Shown in pieces: positions 49,662 through 60,502 of a stretch of DNA of 64,000 bases. The translations under genes and the position numbers were made by a program. Position 1 is the first letter of the stretch. Each line of letters begins with the position of its first letter. Under the pieces are notes generated by a model. The model had not been told where the DNA came from. It made no database searches and saw only the letters and a program-made list of their open reading frames with translations. Source of the DNA: Candolleomyces eurysporus. Lineage: Eukaryota > Basidiomycota > Agaricomycetes > Agaricales > Psathyrellaceae. The DNA is taken from the NCBI GenBank assembly GCA_027579435.1, contig JANBPK010000748.1, positions 1-64,000 on the forward strand, read 5' to 3'.

Positions 49662-51944
49662 CTAGTTGGTGAACAAGATGCGGTAAATGCGGATATACCA
49701 AGGAGCACGACGACGTTCGGCACGCCATTCGTTCATCTCCTCGGCGGTGAGCCAGGACTTTCGTCCAGAGTTGAGGTCGATCTCGTGGGCACGTTGAGGA
49801 AGAGTTCGCTTCCACGCGTAGCCAATCGCGTAGAAAAGAATCATGACAGGCACCGCAAGGTAGGTAGCTGAATAGACCATGCTCATTAACGACTTCCGGT
49901 GGAGACGAGAAAAGCAGAAGCACTTACCGAAGAAATTCTCTGCCGTCTCCCTAGGAGAATCAGGCATTCCACCGATGGGCCAGATAGCAACGTAGAACTG
50001 AGCGATGAGGACGAGAACGATGAGGATAACGCCGAACCATGACCCGTAGACGCCGCCAAGAGCCTTGAAGGGCAGCTCATCAACGGAGTGACCTTGAGCT
50101 TGCCAAGCTCGTCGGAATCGGATATGGCAAAGGCAGATGGAGAGCCAGGTGAAGAGGGTGGAGAGACCGGACAAGGCCACAAGCCAGCGGACTGCAAACG
50201 CTGTAAGTCAAAATGATAGAGGCTGAAAAACAGACACTACTTACATACTGTGTCACCAACAGCCACAACGTTGACGTACGCCAAAGCTCCCCAAACGAGA
50301 ATCGCAATCAAGGACCAGAGGGGGCGGGAAGATTTGTCGACATAGGTGAAAAGGGAAGGAGCGTATCCAGTCTCGGCAAGAGCGGTGAGAGTTCGCGAGC
50401 CAGCGTAGACGCAAGACAAACCGATCGAAAGGACGGAAATGCAGATTGTCACGTTCACAAAGTGGTCCAAACCATTGACGCCGGCATCCCCGAGAGCGAT
50501 AACGAAAGGAGAGGCCGCAGCGCCGTCGATGTCCGCGGCACCGCCCTGAAGTCGAGGCTCGTCATACCCGATAAGGAGACCGATGATGGTGAGGGAAGTA
50601 ACGTAGATGACAGTCTAAGGGTAAAAATGAGACGGGGGTTCAAAATTTCATTACGTAGGGATCTTACAATACGCCAGAAAGTTCCCTTAACGGCGGCGGG
50701 CATAGTCTGACGGGGATTGGGAGTCTCGGAAGCAGCCAAACCAACCAACTCGGTGCCAGCTGGAGAGGGATTGGGTCATTTGAACACCCACAGCAGACGA
50801 AGTCAAAGAAAATATTCACCGAAAGCGAAGGCAGCAATGACGAACACAGAACAAACACCCTTGAAGCCGTTCGCGAATGCACCAGGATTCTGCCATTTTG
50901 ATCCACCAATGTAATGGTCGTAGGCACCTCCGCTGGGACCGCCACCGCAAATGAAAACGCTAACAGACGGGTCAGACGCAGGAAGCTTGCGTAAACAGGC
51001 GGGTGACTCACACCCCGATGAAGATGAAGAGGACGACAACCAAGAGCTTGAGGCAAGAAGACCAAAACTCTTCTTCGGCAAAGCCCAAAGTACCGAATAC
51101 GCTGACAATAACTGCAAGAATGTCAGAAAATGCTCACACTGAGAGTTCCACAGGCTGAACTTACTGATTACTACCCAGAATATCGTGATCCATGCAGCTA
51201 GCGGCATTATATCTGTACCCCAGTACTGTACTGTCGTACCGGCTACAGTGATTTCTAGAGGTAAGGTAACCGCCCATTGGAAGACATAATTCCAACCCAT
51301 AGCGAATGCGTACGAGGGGTCCAAGAATCGGACAGCCAAGGTATAGAAACCGCCAGACACTGGGTAGACGATAGACATTTCGCCGAGAGCCTGTCATGAA
51401 TAAGGTTAACAGTCCAGCATGCTTCCAAAGTGCCAGCTCTGACCTGGGTGACATTGATCAACATAATACCAATTAAAATCCATGCAACGAGGACACCAGC
51501 AGGTCCACCTTGGCGGAGAGCGGAACCGGAACCAACGAAGAGACCAGTGCCGATACTGCCGCCTGCGGCACATCATCAATAACAACTCAAGGTATGACCG
51601 GACTGAGGCAGTTTAAAGCCACTCACCGACCGCAATCATTGTCAGATGACGGGGCTTCATCTTTGGCTGGAGCATAGGTGCATCAGCCAGAACCTTCTCT
51701 AGGTCGCTAACATTCTGGCTACCCGAGACGACCTGGCCGCTGTGTTGGGTGTTAGAGTGTCGAAAGCCGCTCAGACGATGCGAAAGACACACCCAGTTGT
51801 ACCAGGAGCGCGCTTGAAGCTCTCGAAAGTAAGACCCACTCGTGTCCATACCGACTCCTTGTAGGGGTCGTAGAACTCAACTCGAGCTTTGGGTGGAGAG
51901 CCGGTGCTCGCAGAGTCAACCTCTTGCTCGAGGTTTGAGCCCAT
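49662..51944 (-). CDS. Amino-acid permease (APC superfamily), copy A
   Basis: The start MGSNLEQEVDSA is at 51944 and the stop at 49662; about nine exons with introns near 50 nt. The APC signatures are present: [17 protein letters not shown] in the first membrane helix, [36 protein letters not shown], and a C-terminal helix pair ending in [11 protein letters not shown]. Some twelve hydrophobic segments fit the yeast amino-acid transporter family (Gap1-like), proton-coupled permeases of the plasma membrane. The substrate cannot be told from sequence. No inactivating change was found against copy B. Confidence 0.9.
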
Positions 51945-52625
51945 GGCTGGGAGAGGGCACTGATGGAGAAGAGGGTAAGGGTACTTCTTGTGAGAACCCT
52001 GTTTTTATCATTGACGGTTGCCTTCTCCCTGATTTTGAAGATTAGGTTTTCAAGACATCCCATGCTGCCATGCTGCACTTATCATGCAACAGATATGTAC
52101 AGCAGCGTGATAGAAGCCAGATGTCAAGATCATCTGAGATACTTCGGAGGCATAACGGACTGCTACTGAAGAAGCTAAGACACCACTTCTTCGTCCGATA
52201 GACCAATCGTCATCATCCATGAGATAGAGGTTATTTAAAGCTCCTTCGAGCGTGGAGACAAAAAAATCGACACCCATCCAAAGAGAGCCAGTGTCGCCAA
52301 CCATCTCGATGGGACTGAGGGTACTATCGCTCCAGCAGCCGACTCAGAGAACCTTGAAAGAGAGGAATACCTCGAAGGTATCGTAGTTACTCTAGAGCGC
52401 TGAAGCGACTCGGACGCAATCACTTGGGAAAGGGGCGGCCCGTATGTACATGTTTGCTTGACATCAGAAGGAGTATGACATCATAGACTTTGATCCTTTG
52501 AAAGTTAACGGATCAAGAAATACTGATCGGACCTGGTTCTCAAAATCGGCAAACTGAACTTCGATGCATTTCTCGTAGTGTGATACTGCAAGGTTGGTCA
52601 AAGGCGCCCAAAGCCATTCCGACTC
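51945..52625. promoter_or_regulatory. Upstream region of permease copy A
   Basis: About 680 bp between the permease start and the RAD1 3' end, retained at 59830-60502 in copy B. Conservation across both copies reflects recent duplication rather than proven regulatory function. No specific box is claimed. Confidence 0.5.
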
Positions 52626-55552
52626 TCACTGCTTGTCGCCTTTATGCATGAACTCCCAACACTCCTTCCCGGGCTCGACGCCTAATATCTGCTGAACCTC
52701 TTGAAGACTCAATCCACACTCCCCACTCTACTCATCAGATACTTGACATTCTTCGCCGTTACACCAGGCAAACACCTTACCAGCTCCTCCGCAGCCGTAT
52801 TGACACCCCTGCCAGCATCAGGATCGTCATCTGCACCAACTGCAATAGCTTTCGTTGGGTCTGGTTCGGCTTGGTTACGTTTCAGGTCTGTGAAGATCTC
52901 CGAAGAAGAGAACGGCGAAGACGACCAGATGATGCGAAGGCGGGGGAAGTGGAGGGTTAGAAGTACGAGTTTGGACTGGACAGAAACAGAGGAGTAGGCT
53001 GTGGTATTGTTTGGGCCGGCCGCGTCTGGTTTCTTCTTTGCAGGGTACTTGCCAGTGGGTTTAATGTACGATTTCATCTCTGTGATAAGCTGAGAAGACG
53101 AGAGAGTGAGTATAGGATGCAAGTAAGCAAGAAATCCGCAATGCGGTCGAACTTACCTCGAGAGAGAACGCTTTATCCTCCTCGAATTCTATCAAAAGCA
53201 CAGGATGATATAGGGAACCGACATTAGCTCACACTGCGTTCACCTAAGAAGATCATGAGCCTTGAAGACGCACCAAGTAGGCACGAAGGACTTACAATCG
53301 CCCGCTATTGAAACTCGCTACCAGATCCGACAAGCTCTTCCTCTCATCACAGATTTCTGGTGTCAGAATATAGTCACCAACCGTCAACGTAGCGGGGATG
53401 ACCAAGATACTCGCTGCGTGTAGCAGAGAAGGCAAAGTCGATCTAAACTCTCGCATGTCGACGATAACCTGCAGAAGATGATAAACATCTGACGAACACG
53501 AAGCCGGTGAAAGGGCAAGGAAACCGACCACCGACCTTGGAGGGTTCAGCGTTGAGCTCCACCTGCATAGCGGGAGCTGATAGTCTTGGTAACCTCTTTA
53601 TTACGACCAGCACCTTCCCTACGCTCCTCGTATATCGGCATTAACATCGTCTAAAAGAATTAACAGAGATACGTCAGAATCCAGTCCCCCAGTTTGCGAC
53701 GAATATCCACAGTTAAACACTCACCGCACGCTCCTTGATCAACCTTTCAAACGATTCCTTTTCCTTCCTGATACTCGCTAAGTACTTGTGCTCCTCACAC
53801 GAGCCTCCGTACACCATATGGTACACCCTTACACCCATCCCAGGGCTCGCACTCCTATACACCTCAATTCTTCTGATACACTCCATATTCGGTTCATACA
53901 TGACGATGAACCGAGGTTGTAATTCAGCGAAGATTCTGTCATCAGAATCGTCCGAATACGCGCGAACGACGACAGTTTGCGAAGGTACGACGAGCCCGTA
54001 GTTATCGTCCAAGTCCGGAAGGTCCAAGAGGGCGATAGAGGAGACGTCAAACGGTGTGATACTAGCATCGGGAGTAACTTGAGACCAACTAAATAGGTAC
54101 GTTCAGCAGGCGAAATAGGGATGAAGGATAAGGACGTACAATTCAGCTAGGACGTCGGCCTCAGGTTTGGCAGGTGCACTACTGCTCTGTTCAGTAGCGG
54201 AGCTCTTAGTACTTCTTCCATCCGATGTAGCAGCAGCGGGAGCCCCTCCCCTTACCCTCTTCCGACTTTGATTCCTCTCCGCCTTCTCCTTGTCCTTCTT
54301 TCGCAGTGCCTCACTTAGACTCGTTCCCTTGGGATCTTTCATGGAGGCTGCCGTGGAACCGGCATCGGGGAGGTGGAAAGAGGATTTGCCTTCCTCTTTC
54401 CGCTGGCTGAGTTTCCCTTTCCACCACAAATACACGCGTAGCTTTTGCATCATCATATCCCTCCCTTTCGCGCCCTTCGTTCCAGTTGGATTGTGAGAAG
54501 AGAGGAAGTCGGTGATGAGGTTGCATGTGCGCGTGGAAGACGCCATTACGAGAACTGTATCGGAGCCCAGGCGCGCTGGAAAAGAAGATATCAATATGCA
54601 GGGAGGGCGTAGGAAAGGTAGGAAGACGTACGTCCACTCTTTTTCATCATCTCTAGCTTTACGATTTCCTCTTCGATCTCGTCCAAAACTTGGGTGAGGA
54701 GATCCCACTTCGGTAGCTCCTCGAGAATGGGGTCAAGCCCTGTAGGTAGCCATTCCGGTCTCCTATCCTTCTTCTCCTTGCCCTTGCCCTTCTTGTCAAT
54801 CTGGATCCCTTCAGCTTCGTTCAATGCATCCCAAGCATCTTCGTCATCCACCAAGTCGATAACTGGAGCAGCGGGCTTCACAGACGAAGAGCTAACAGTG
54901 TAGCACCGCCTTCGAGCCGACTCAAAGATGATATGTGCGGCGTCTGTGAGCATCCATGGCGATTGGTGCTGCTTCACTCCGCCTGTAGAGGTTGTTGTAT
55001 TGGCAGCGATCAGGATTTCGAGGTAAGCATGGAATTGCAGGGAGTCGTAGGTGAGTAGGTGTTACTCTATAGAATGTCAGAATAGTGCCCAGTTTTTGGA
55101 GAGCCTCCCCACTCACTTTTCGGCATGCAGAACCAGAATACCAGAGATAAGGTCAATGGGTATATCAGACTGCAGCATGTCGACAACAAGAATACGCGAG
55201 GTCACCATGATGAGACCACCACCCTGATACAGGGCCTGTCTAGTATTCCATTCAATTGGCGGACAGCAAAGAGTAGAGAGCCTTACCGTTCCTGACGAGG
55301 CGTCTCGTACCCCACGACGCGCAGTCCAGGTCGTCGACACCTCATAATGCCCAATTCTTCCCCGATGGCAGTCTCTTCTTCTGGCGAGGCATTGACCAGG
55401 AGCACCAGATTCTTCGGGGAGTCGTATATCTGCATCAAGGAGCAGACGATCCGCCTCAGTCCCAGTGCACGGGCGACGACGAGCAGGTCGCTCGTCGCGG
55501 GGTCACATATCTCTTGGATAATGTCTTTGTGGAACGGAAGCAGCGTCGACAT
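52626..55552 (-). pseudogene. RAD1/XPF endonuclease, copy A, broken
   Basis: The reading begins at 55552 (MSTLLPFHKDIIQE) and keeps most exons of the XPF family: the inactive helicase-like half, the nuclease motif GDY...ERKSLSD (near 53340) and part of the C-terminal helix-hairpin-helix region. Two lesions stand out against copy B. At 55060/55061 a 568-bp deletion removes the exons coding roughly [13 protein letters not shown] to the LVNDLGTL region and throws the frame, with a stop within about 50 codons. Near 52715 a 13-bp deletion shifts the last exon and stops translation at 52709, losing the final roughly 30 residues. The gene therefore cannot make a normal Rad1. Confidence 0.88.
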
Positions 55553-55634
55553 CGTATTGAACCGATATAATATTCAAGAAGAGTCCATGAAACAGACTAT
55601 AGATACATTAAGCCGTCGTCCGTCGTGATGGTGG

Positions 55635-56180
55635 TTGCGGTCAGAGATGAGATCAATATTAGCAGCGGCGCCTTCTACTCCGCTGCTCTTGCTGAAAGTG
55701 ACGCCACATAGACGCAGGGACGAGTTTCGGAAATCGACGCATGACCCTCTGACATCCATCACGAAACAGCTAGCCTCTCGCTCCCAAACCTCTACTTCAC
55801 CTTCATCTTCGCGACATCATACCAGACCCACGCCTTCCACTTCCACCTCGGCGCCGAAAGACCAAACCCAAGCCCGACTCTCTCGCGAATCATCCGAACG
55901 CCAACGTGCTCTTGCTCTCATTGAGAAAAAGCGGCGCGAAAAGGCTGGGAACGAAACTCCTTCGACCGTCTACGGAGGTGATGACCGAGGAGCTGGTTAT
56001 TCCGACCAGTTCAACAAGATGGCTATTCTGGAGGGGCATCGGGATCGTGAACGTCGTGAGCGGCGGTGGGACGATTCGCACGACAGGCTCAGCAGGAATT
56101 ATCGCTCGGGACGGGACCGCTCGCCTCCAATCTCTAGCAGCCATCGGCGACATGAATCTTCGAGACACAAGTATGGCTGA
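55635..56180 (+). CDS. Small charged protein, unassigned
   Basis: An open frame of 181 aa, divergent from RAD1 copy A with about 80 bp between starts, so the two could share a bidirectional promoter. The protein is Ser/Arg-rich, with a central basic helix (RQRALALIEKKRREKAG) and an Arg/Asp/Glu-rich tail (HRDRERRERRWDD) reminiscent of splicing-associated or nuclear proteins. I do not recognise the family. No clear introns. Its 3' end lies about 70 bp before the duplication junction, so it may be truncated relative to the ancestral gene. Confidence 0.55.
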   Translation: MRSEMRSILAAAPSTPLLLLKVTPHRRRDEFRKSTHDPLTSITKQLASRSQTSTSPSSSRHHTRPTPSTSTSAPKDQTQARLSRESSERQRALALIEKKRREKAGNETPSTVYGGDDRGAGYSDQFNKMAILEGHRDRERRERRWDDSHDRLSRNYRSGRDRSPPISSSHRRHESSRHKYG

Positions 56181-56252
56181 TTTCCCTTAGCGGCCTCATG
56201 GTGGTTCGACCTGCAACCACCTCGCGAAGGTAAACTGTACCATGAAGGCGAA

Positions 56253-56733
56253 GCGTCATTGATTCGTATTACCTTCGAAGGCCTATGAAAGGTAACAGGG
56301 GATGCAATTACACAGATTGTAAACGAAAGTTTGCCAATCTTCTTGGATAGCGCGGTAGCGACAGTGCCATCCGGTGGCTTTCACTGACGGTTTGGACAGC
56401 TCGGAGGAGGCCTTGCGGCTGTCGTGATTTCAACAACTGCTATCGGTGAGTACTATGCATTACCTGAAGCAAGTATGAGTCTAATTCAAGACATTCGACA
56501 GTCATCTTTGGGTTCGTACTACCCGCTCTAACCTTTTTGTTTAAACTAACGAAACGGGGCGCGTCGTTGTTTAAATAGAGAGTACATGTCTCTCCTCTTC
56601 TTCCACACCTGAAACTCCCTGACAACACCTCAGGATTATCCCACAAGCTCTCAGCGTTCGGTACGGACTCGCTATCGGCGGCCGGTGCGCACCCCTCGTC
56701 CTTGGCATGATGTATTTCTTCGCGCCCATCGCC
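56253..56733 (+). pseudogene. Fragment of CNNM copy 2
   Basis: This aligns with about 42680-43163 in the second CNNM gene, exons and introns alike: the shared run through tgtaaacgaaagtttgccaa, the GGLAAVVISTTAI-coding exon, and IIPQALSVRYGLAIGA up to the MMY-FAP codons. The match stops at 56733, where CNNM-2 continues into WPIAKLLDLLLG and this copy switches to unrelated sequence. It lacks both ends of the gene and cannot be functional. It marks the left edge of duplication copy B. Confidence 0.9.
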
Positions 56734-56879
56734 ATCCAACTCTTGGAAGTGAGGAATGGTCCGGGCTTGAGAGAACATATGTGGCCGCTGGAACGCACGT
56801 CATCCCAATCGTATTCCAAGAAAACCGCGGGTTTGAAAACAGCTCAGTCTTCTACTCCGCAATATTGTGTACCAGTCCG

Positions 56880-57015
56880 GTCCTCCTCCCGCCGCTCGGT
56901 GCTCGTGGCCTTGGTCGTTTCCTCGATTTTGATCTTTTCTCTTATGTATTTTGCGCTACGGAACGACTTTGGATACGATAGATTTGGTGATTTAGGTTTA
57001 TATAAAACTCTCTGA
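56880..57015 (+). pseudogene. Remnant resembling the NACHT-ankyrin C-terminus
   Basis: The plus frame codes a hydrophobic helix followed by YFALRNDFGYDRFG, which resembles YFALRIDAGYDMLAG at the end of the NACHT-ankyrin protein (48740-48790). The order (CNNM piece, NACHT-ankyrin tail, permease, RAD1) repeats the order of the first copy, which supports the match. Divergence is higher than in the permease, so the assignment is tentative. Confidence 0.5.
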
Positions 57016-57547
57016 TTTTAACCATGTTACTTCGTATATCCTCTTTCCGTGTATCTCTTACTACTAACACATCAAAGCTATCTGCCTCGAAGGTGTCAAT
57101 ATTATAATCCTTTCCTCTCTGGGCTACCTCGCCTACTAGCCATAATACTTCCATTTCAGACTTTGAGGTGAATCCAACGAACCCGAGATCTTTCAAGACA
57201 TCAATGAGAAGCTTGCTGTACGAAGCTGACACTCTGTAAGTACAAAGTCAACTGCCCCCGACATTTCCATCATAATCATGATGGACCTGGAGTGAATTCG
57301 AACGACTTGGAATACTGTACAAGTCCCGTGGATATCTGTCGAAGTCGTGTGATAGCACTCGAGAGATGGAGGTTTTGAAAGATAGTAAGTAACCTGTGAT
57401 GTACACTGTGTGAAATGATATAAACAGGAGGCAGACATATCGAGGTGGTTGTACGCATGACTGGTCAATGTGACGAGCCCTAAAACGGCGATCCTGCCAG
57501 TGGTGGTAAAAATACATCCCGAAACATAGTAACAACGTACAACCACT
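57016..57547. other. Intergenic region left of permease copy B
   Basis: About 290 bp (57000-57290) has no counterpart in copy A and contains an unrecognised minus-strand frame (57232-56942). From about 57371 it matches copy A at 49481. Confidence 0.45.
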
Positions 57548-59829
57548 CTAGTTGGTGAACAAGATGCGGTAAATGCGGATATACCAAGGAGCACGACGAC
57601 GTTCGGCACGCCATTCGTTCATCTCCTCGGCGGTGAGCCAGGACTTTCGTCCAGAGTCGAGGTCGATCTCGTGGGCACGTTGAGGGAGAGTTCGCTTCCA
57701 TGCGTAGCCAATAGCGTAGAAAAGAATCATGACAGGCACCGCAAGGTAGGTAGCTGAATAGATCATGCTCATTTATAACTTCTGGTGAAAACGAGAGAAG
57801 TAGAAGCACTCACCGAAGAAGTTCTCTGCCGTCTCCCTAGGAGAATCAGGCATTCCACCGATGGGCCAGATGGCAACGTAGAACTGAGCGATGAGGACGA
57901 GAACGATGAGGGTAACGCCGAACCACGACCCGTAGACGCCGCCGAGAGCCCTGAAGGGTAGCTCATCAACGGAGTGACCTTGAACTTCCCAAGCTCGTCG
58001 GAATCGGATATGGCAAAGGCAGATGGAGAGCCAGGTGAAGAGGGTGGAGAGACCGGACAAGGCTAAAAGCCAGCGGACTGCAAACGCTGTAAGCCAGAAT
58101 GATAGAGGCTGAAAAACAGACGCTACTTACATACTGTGTCACCAGCAGTGACAACGTTGACGTATGCCAAAGGTCCCCAAACGAGAATCGCAATCAAGGA
58201 CCAGAGGGGACGGGAAGATTTGTCGACGTAGGTGAAAAGGGAAGGAGCGTATCCAGTCTCGGCAAGAGCGGTGAGAGTTCGCGAGCCGGCGTAGACGCAA
58301 GACAAACCGATCGAAAGGACGGAAATGCAGATCGTCGCGTTCACAAAGTGGTCCAAACCATTGATGCCGGCATCCTTGAGGACAATGACGAAAGGAGAGG
58401 CCGCAGCACCGTCGATGTCCGCGTCGCCGCCCAGAAGTCGAGACTCGTCATACCCAATAAGGAGACCGATGATGGTAAGGGAAGTAATGTAGATGACAGT
58501 CTAAGGGTAAACGTGAGACGGGGATTCAAAAATTTCTTCACGAAGGAAACTTACAATACGCCAGAAAGTTCCCTTAACGGCGGCGGGCATAGTCTGACGG
58601 GGATTGGGAGTCTCGGAAGCAGCCAAACCAACCAGCTCGGTACCAGCTGGAGAGGGATTGGATCATTTTAACACCAACGGCAGACGAAGTCGAAGAAAAT
58701 GCCCACCGAAAGCAAAGGCAGCAACGACAAACACAGAGCAAACACCTTTGAAGCCGTTCGCAAATGCACCAGGATTCTGCCATTTTGATCCACCAATGTA
58801 CTCGCTGTAGGCACCTCCGCTGGGGCCGCCGCCGCAAATGCAAACACTAACAGACGGGTCAGGTACAGGAAGCATGCATGAACAGGCGATGGACTCACAC
58901 CCCGATGAAGATGAAGATGATTACAACCAAGAGTTTGAGGCAAGAAGACCAAAACTCTTCTTCGGCAAAGCCCAAAGTACCGAATACGCTGACAATAACT
59001 GCAAGAATGTCAGAAAATGCTCAAACTGAGAGTTCCACAGGCTGAACTTACTGATTACTACCCAGAATATCGTGATCCATGCAGCTAGCGGCATTATATC
59101 TGTACCCCAGTACTGTACTGTCGTACCGGCTACAGTGATTTCTAGAGGTAAGACAATCGCCCATTGGAAGACATAGTTCCAACCCATAGCGAATGCGTAC
59201 GAGGGGTCCAAGAATCGGACAGCCAAGGTATAGAAACCGCCAGACACTGGGTAGAGGATAGACATTTCGCCGAGAGCCTGTCATAAATAAGGTCAACAGT
59301 CCAGCATGCTTCCAAAGTGCCAGCTCTGACCTGGGTGACATTGATCAACATAATACCAATTAAAATCCATGCAACGAGGACACCAGCAGGTCCACCTTCG
59401 CGGAGAGCGGAACCGGAACCAACGAAGAGACCAGTGCCGATACTACCACCTGTCGGCACATGATCATTAACAACTCGAGGCAGGGACCAGACTGGGGCAA
59501 AAGCCACTCACCGACCGCAATCATCGTCAGATGACGGGGCTTCATCTTTGGCTGGAGCATGGGTGCATCAGCCAGAACCTTCTCTAGGTCGGCAACGTTC
59601 TGGCTACCCGAGACGACTTGGCCACTGTGTGGGGTGTTAGAGCGTCGAAAGTCGCTCAGGCGATGCGAAAGGCATACCCAGTTGTACCAGGAGCGCGCTT
59701 GAAGCTCTCGAAGGTAAGACCCACTCGCGTCCATACTGACTCCTTGTAGGGGTCGTAGAACTCAACTCGAGCGTTGGGTGCAGAGCCGGTGCTCGCAGAG
59801 TCGACCTCTTTCTCGTTGGTTGAGCCCAT
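57548..59829 (-). CDS. Amino-acid permease (APC superfamily), copy B
   Basis: The start is at 59829 and the stop at 57548. Exon layout matches copy A, with only scattered substitutions (for example [11 protein letters not shown] in A against [11 protein letters not shown] here) and small intron differences. The same APC motifs are present: [31 protein letters not shown] and the C-terminal RIYRILF. No frameshift or stop was found, so both permeases are predicted active, which would double gene dosage. Confidence 0.9.
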
Positions 59830-60502
59830 GGCTGGGGGAGGGGACTGACGGAGAAGAGGGTAAGGGCACTTCTTGTGAGAACCCTGCTTTTATCATTGAC
59901 GGTTGCCTTCTCTCTTATTTTGGAGATTAGGTTTTCAAGACATGGCATGCTGCCATGCTGCACTTATCGTGCAATAGATACGTACAGCAGCTTGATAGAA
60001 GCCAGATGCCAAGATCGTCTGAGATATTTCGGAAGCATGGCAAACTGCTACTGAAGAAGCTAAGGCACCACTGCTTCGTCTGATAGACCAATCGTCCTCA
60101 TGGATGAGATAGAGGTATTCTAGAGCTCCTTCGAGCGTGGAGACAAGAATCGACACCCATCCGAAGAGAGCCAGTGTCGCCAACCATATCGATTGGAACG
60201 AGGGTACCATCCCTCCAGTAGCCGACTCAGAGAACCTTGAAAGGGAGGAATACCTCGAGGGTATCGTAGTTGCTCTAGAGCGCTGACGCGAGGAATGCCC
60301 ATCAGTGGGAGAGGGGCCAGTATGTACATGTTTGCTTGAGGGATGGGAAACAATCATAATGTATGACGTCATGGATTTAGGTTAACGGATCCAGATATAT
60401 TGATCGGACCTGGTTCTGAAAATCGGCAAACTGAACTTCAATGCATTTCTCGTAGTGTGATACTGCCAGGTTGGTCAAAGGCATACAACGCCATTCCGAC
60501 TC
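59830..60502. promoter_or_regulatory. Upstream region of permease copy B
   Basis: Matches the corresponding spacer in copy A with moderate divergence, including small indels near 60330-60370. It should contain the permease promoter; no specific element is claimed. Confidence 0.5.

Larger units (their letters stand above)
49481..55552. repeat. Segmental duplication, copy A (permease + RAD1)
   Basis: Nearly continuous by-eye match to 57371-64000, with an offset of about 7.9 kb. It covers the permease, its promoter and RAD1. In one RAD1 exon (54027-53713 against 61912-61613) I count 4 differences in 99 residues, so the duplication is fairly recent. Gap differences include a 568-bp deletion at 55060/55061 in copy A. 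Confidence 0.93.

Noticed and set aside
56942..57232. Retroelement-like minus-strand frame
   Set aside because: Faint resemblance only; no reverse-transcriptase or integrase motif could be identified.
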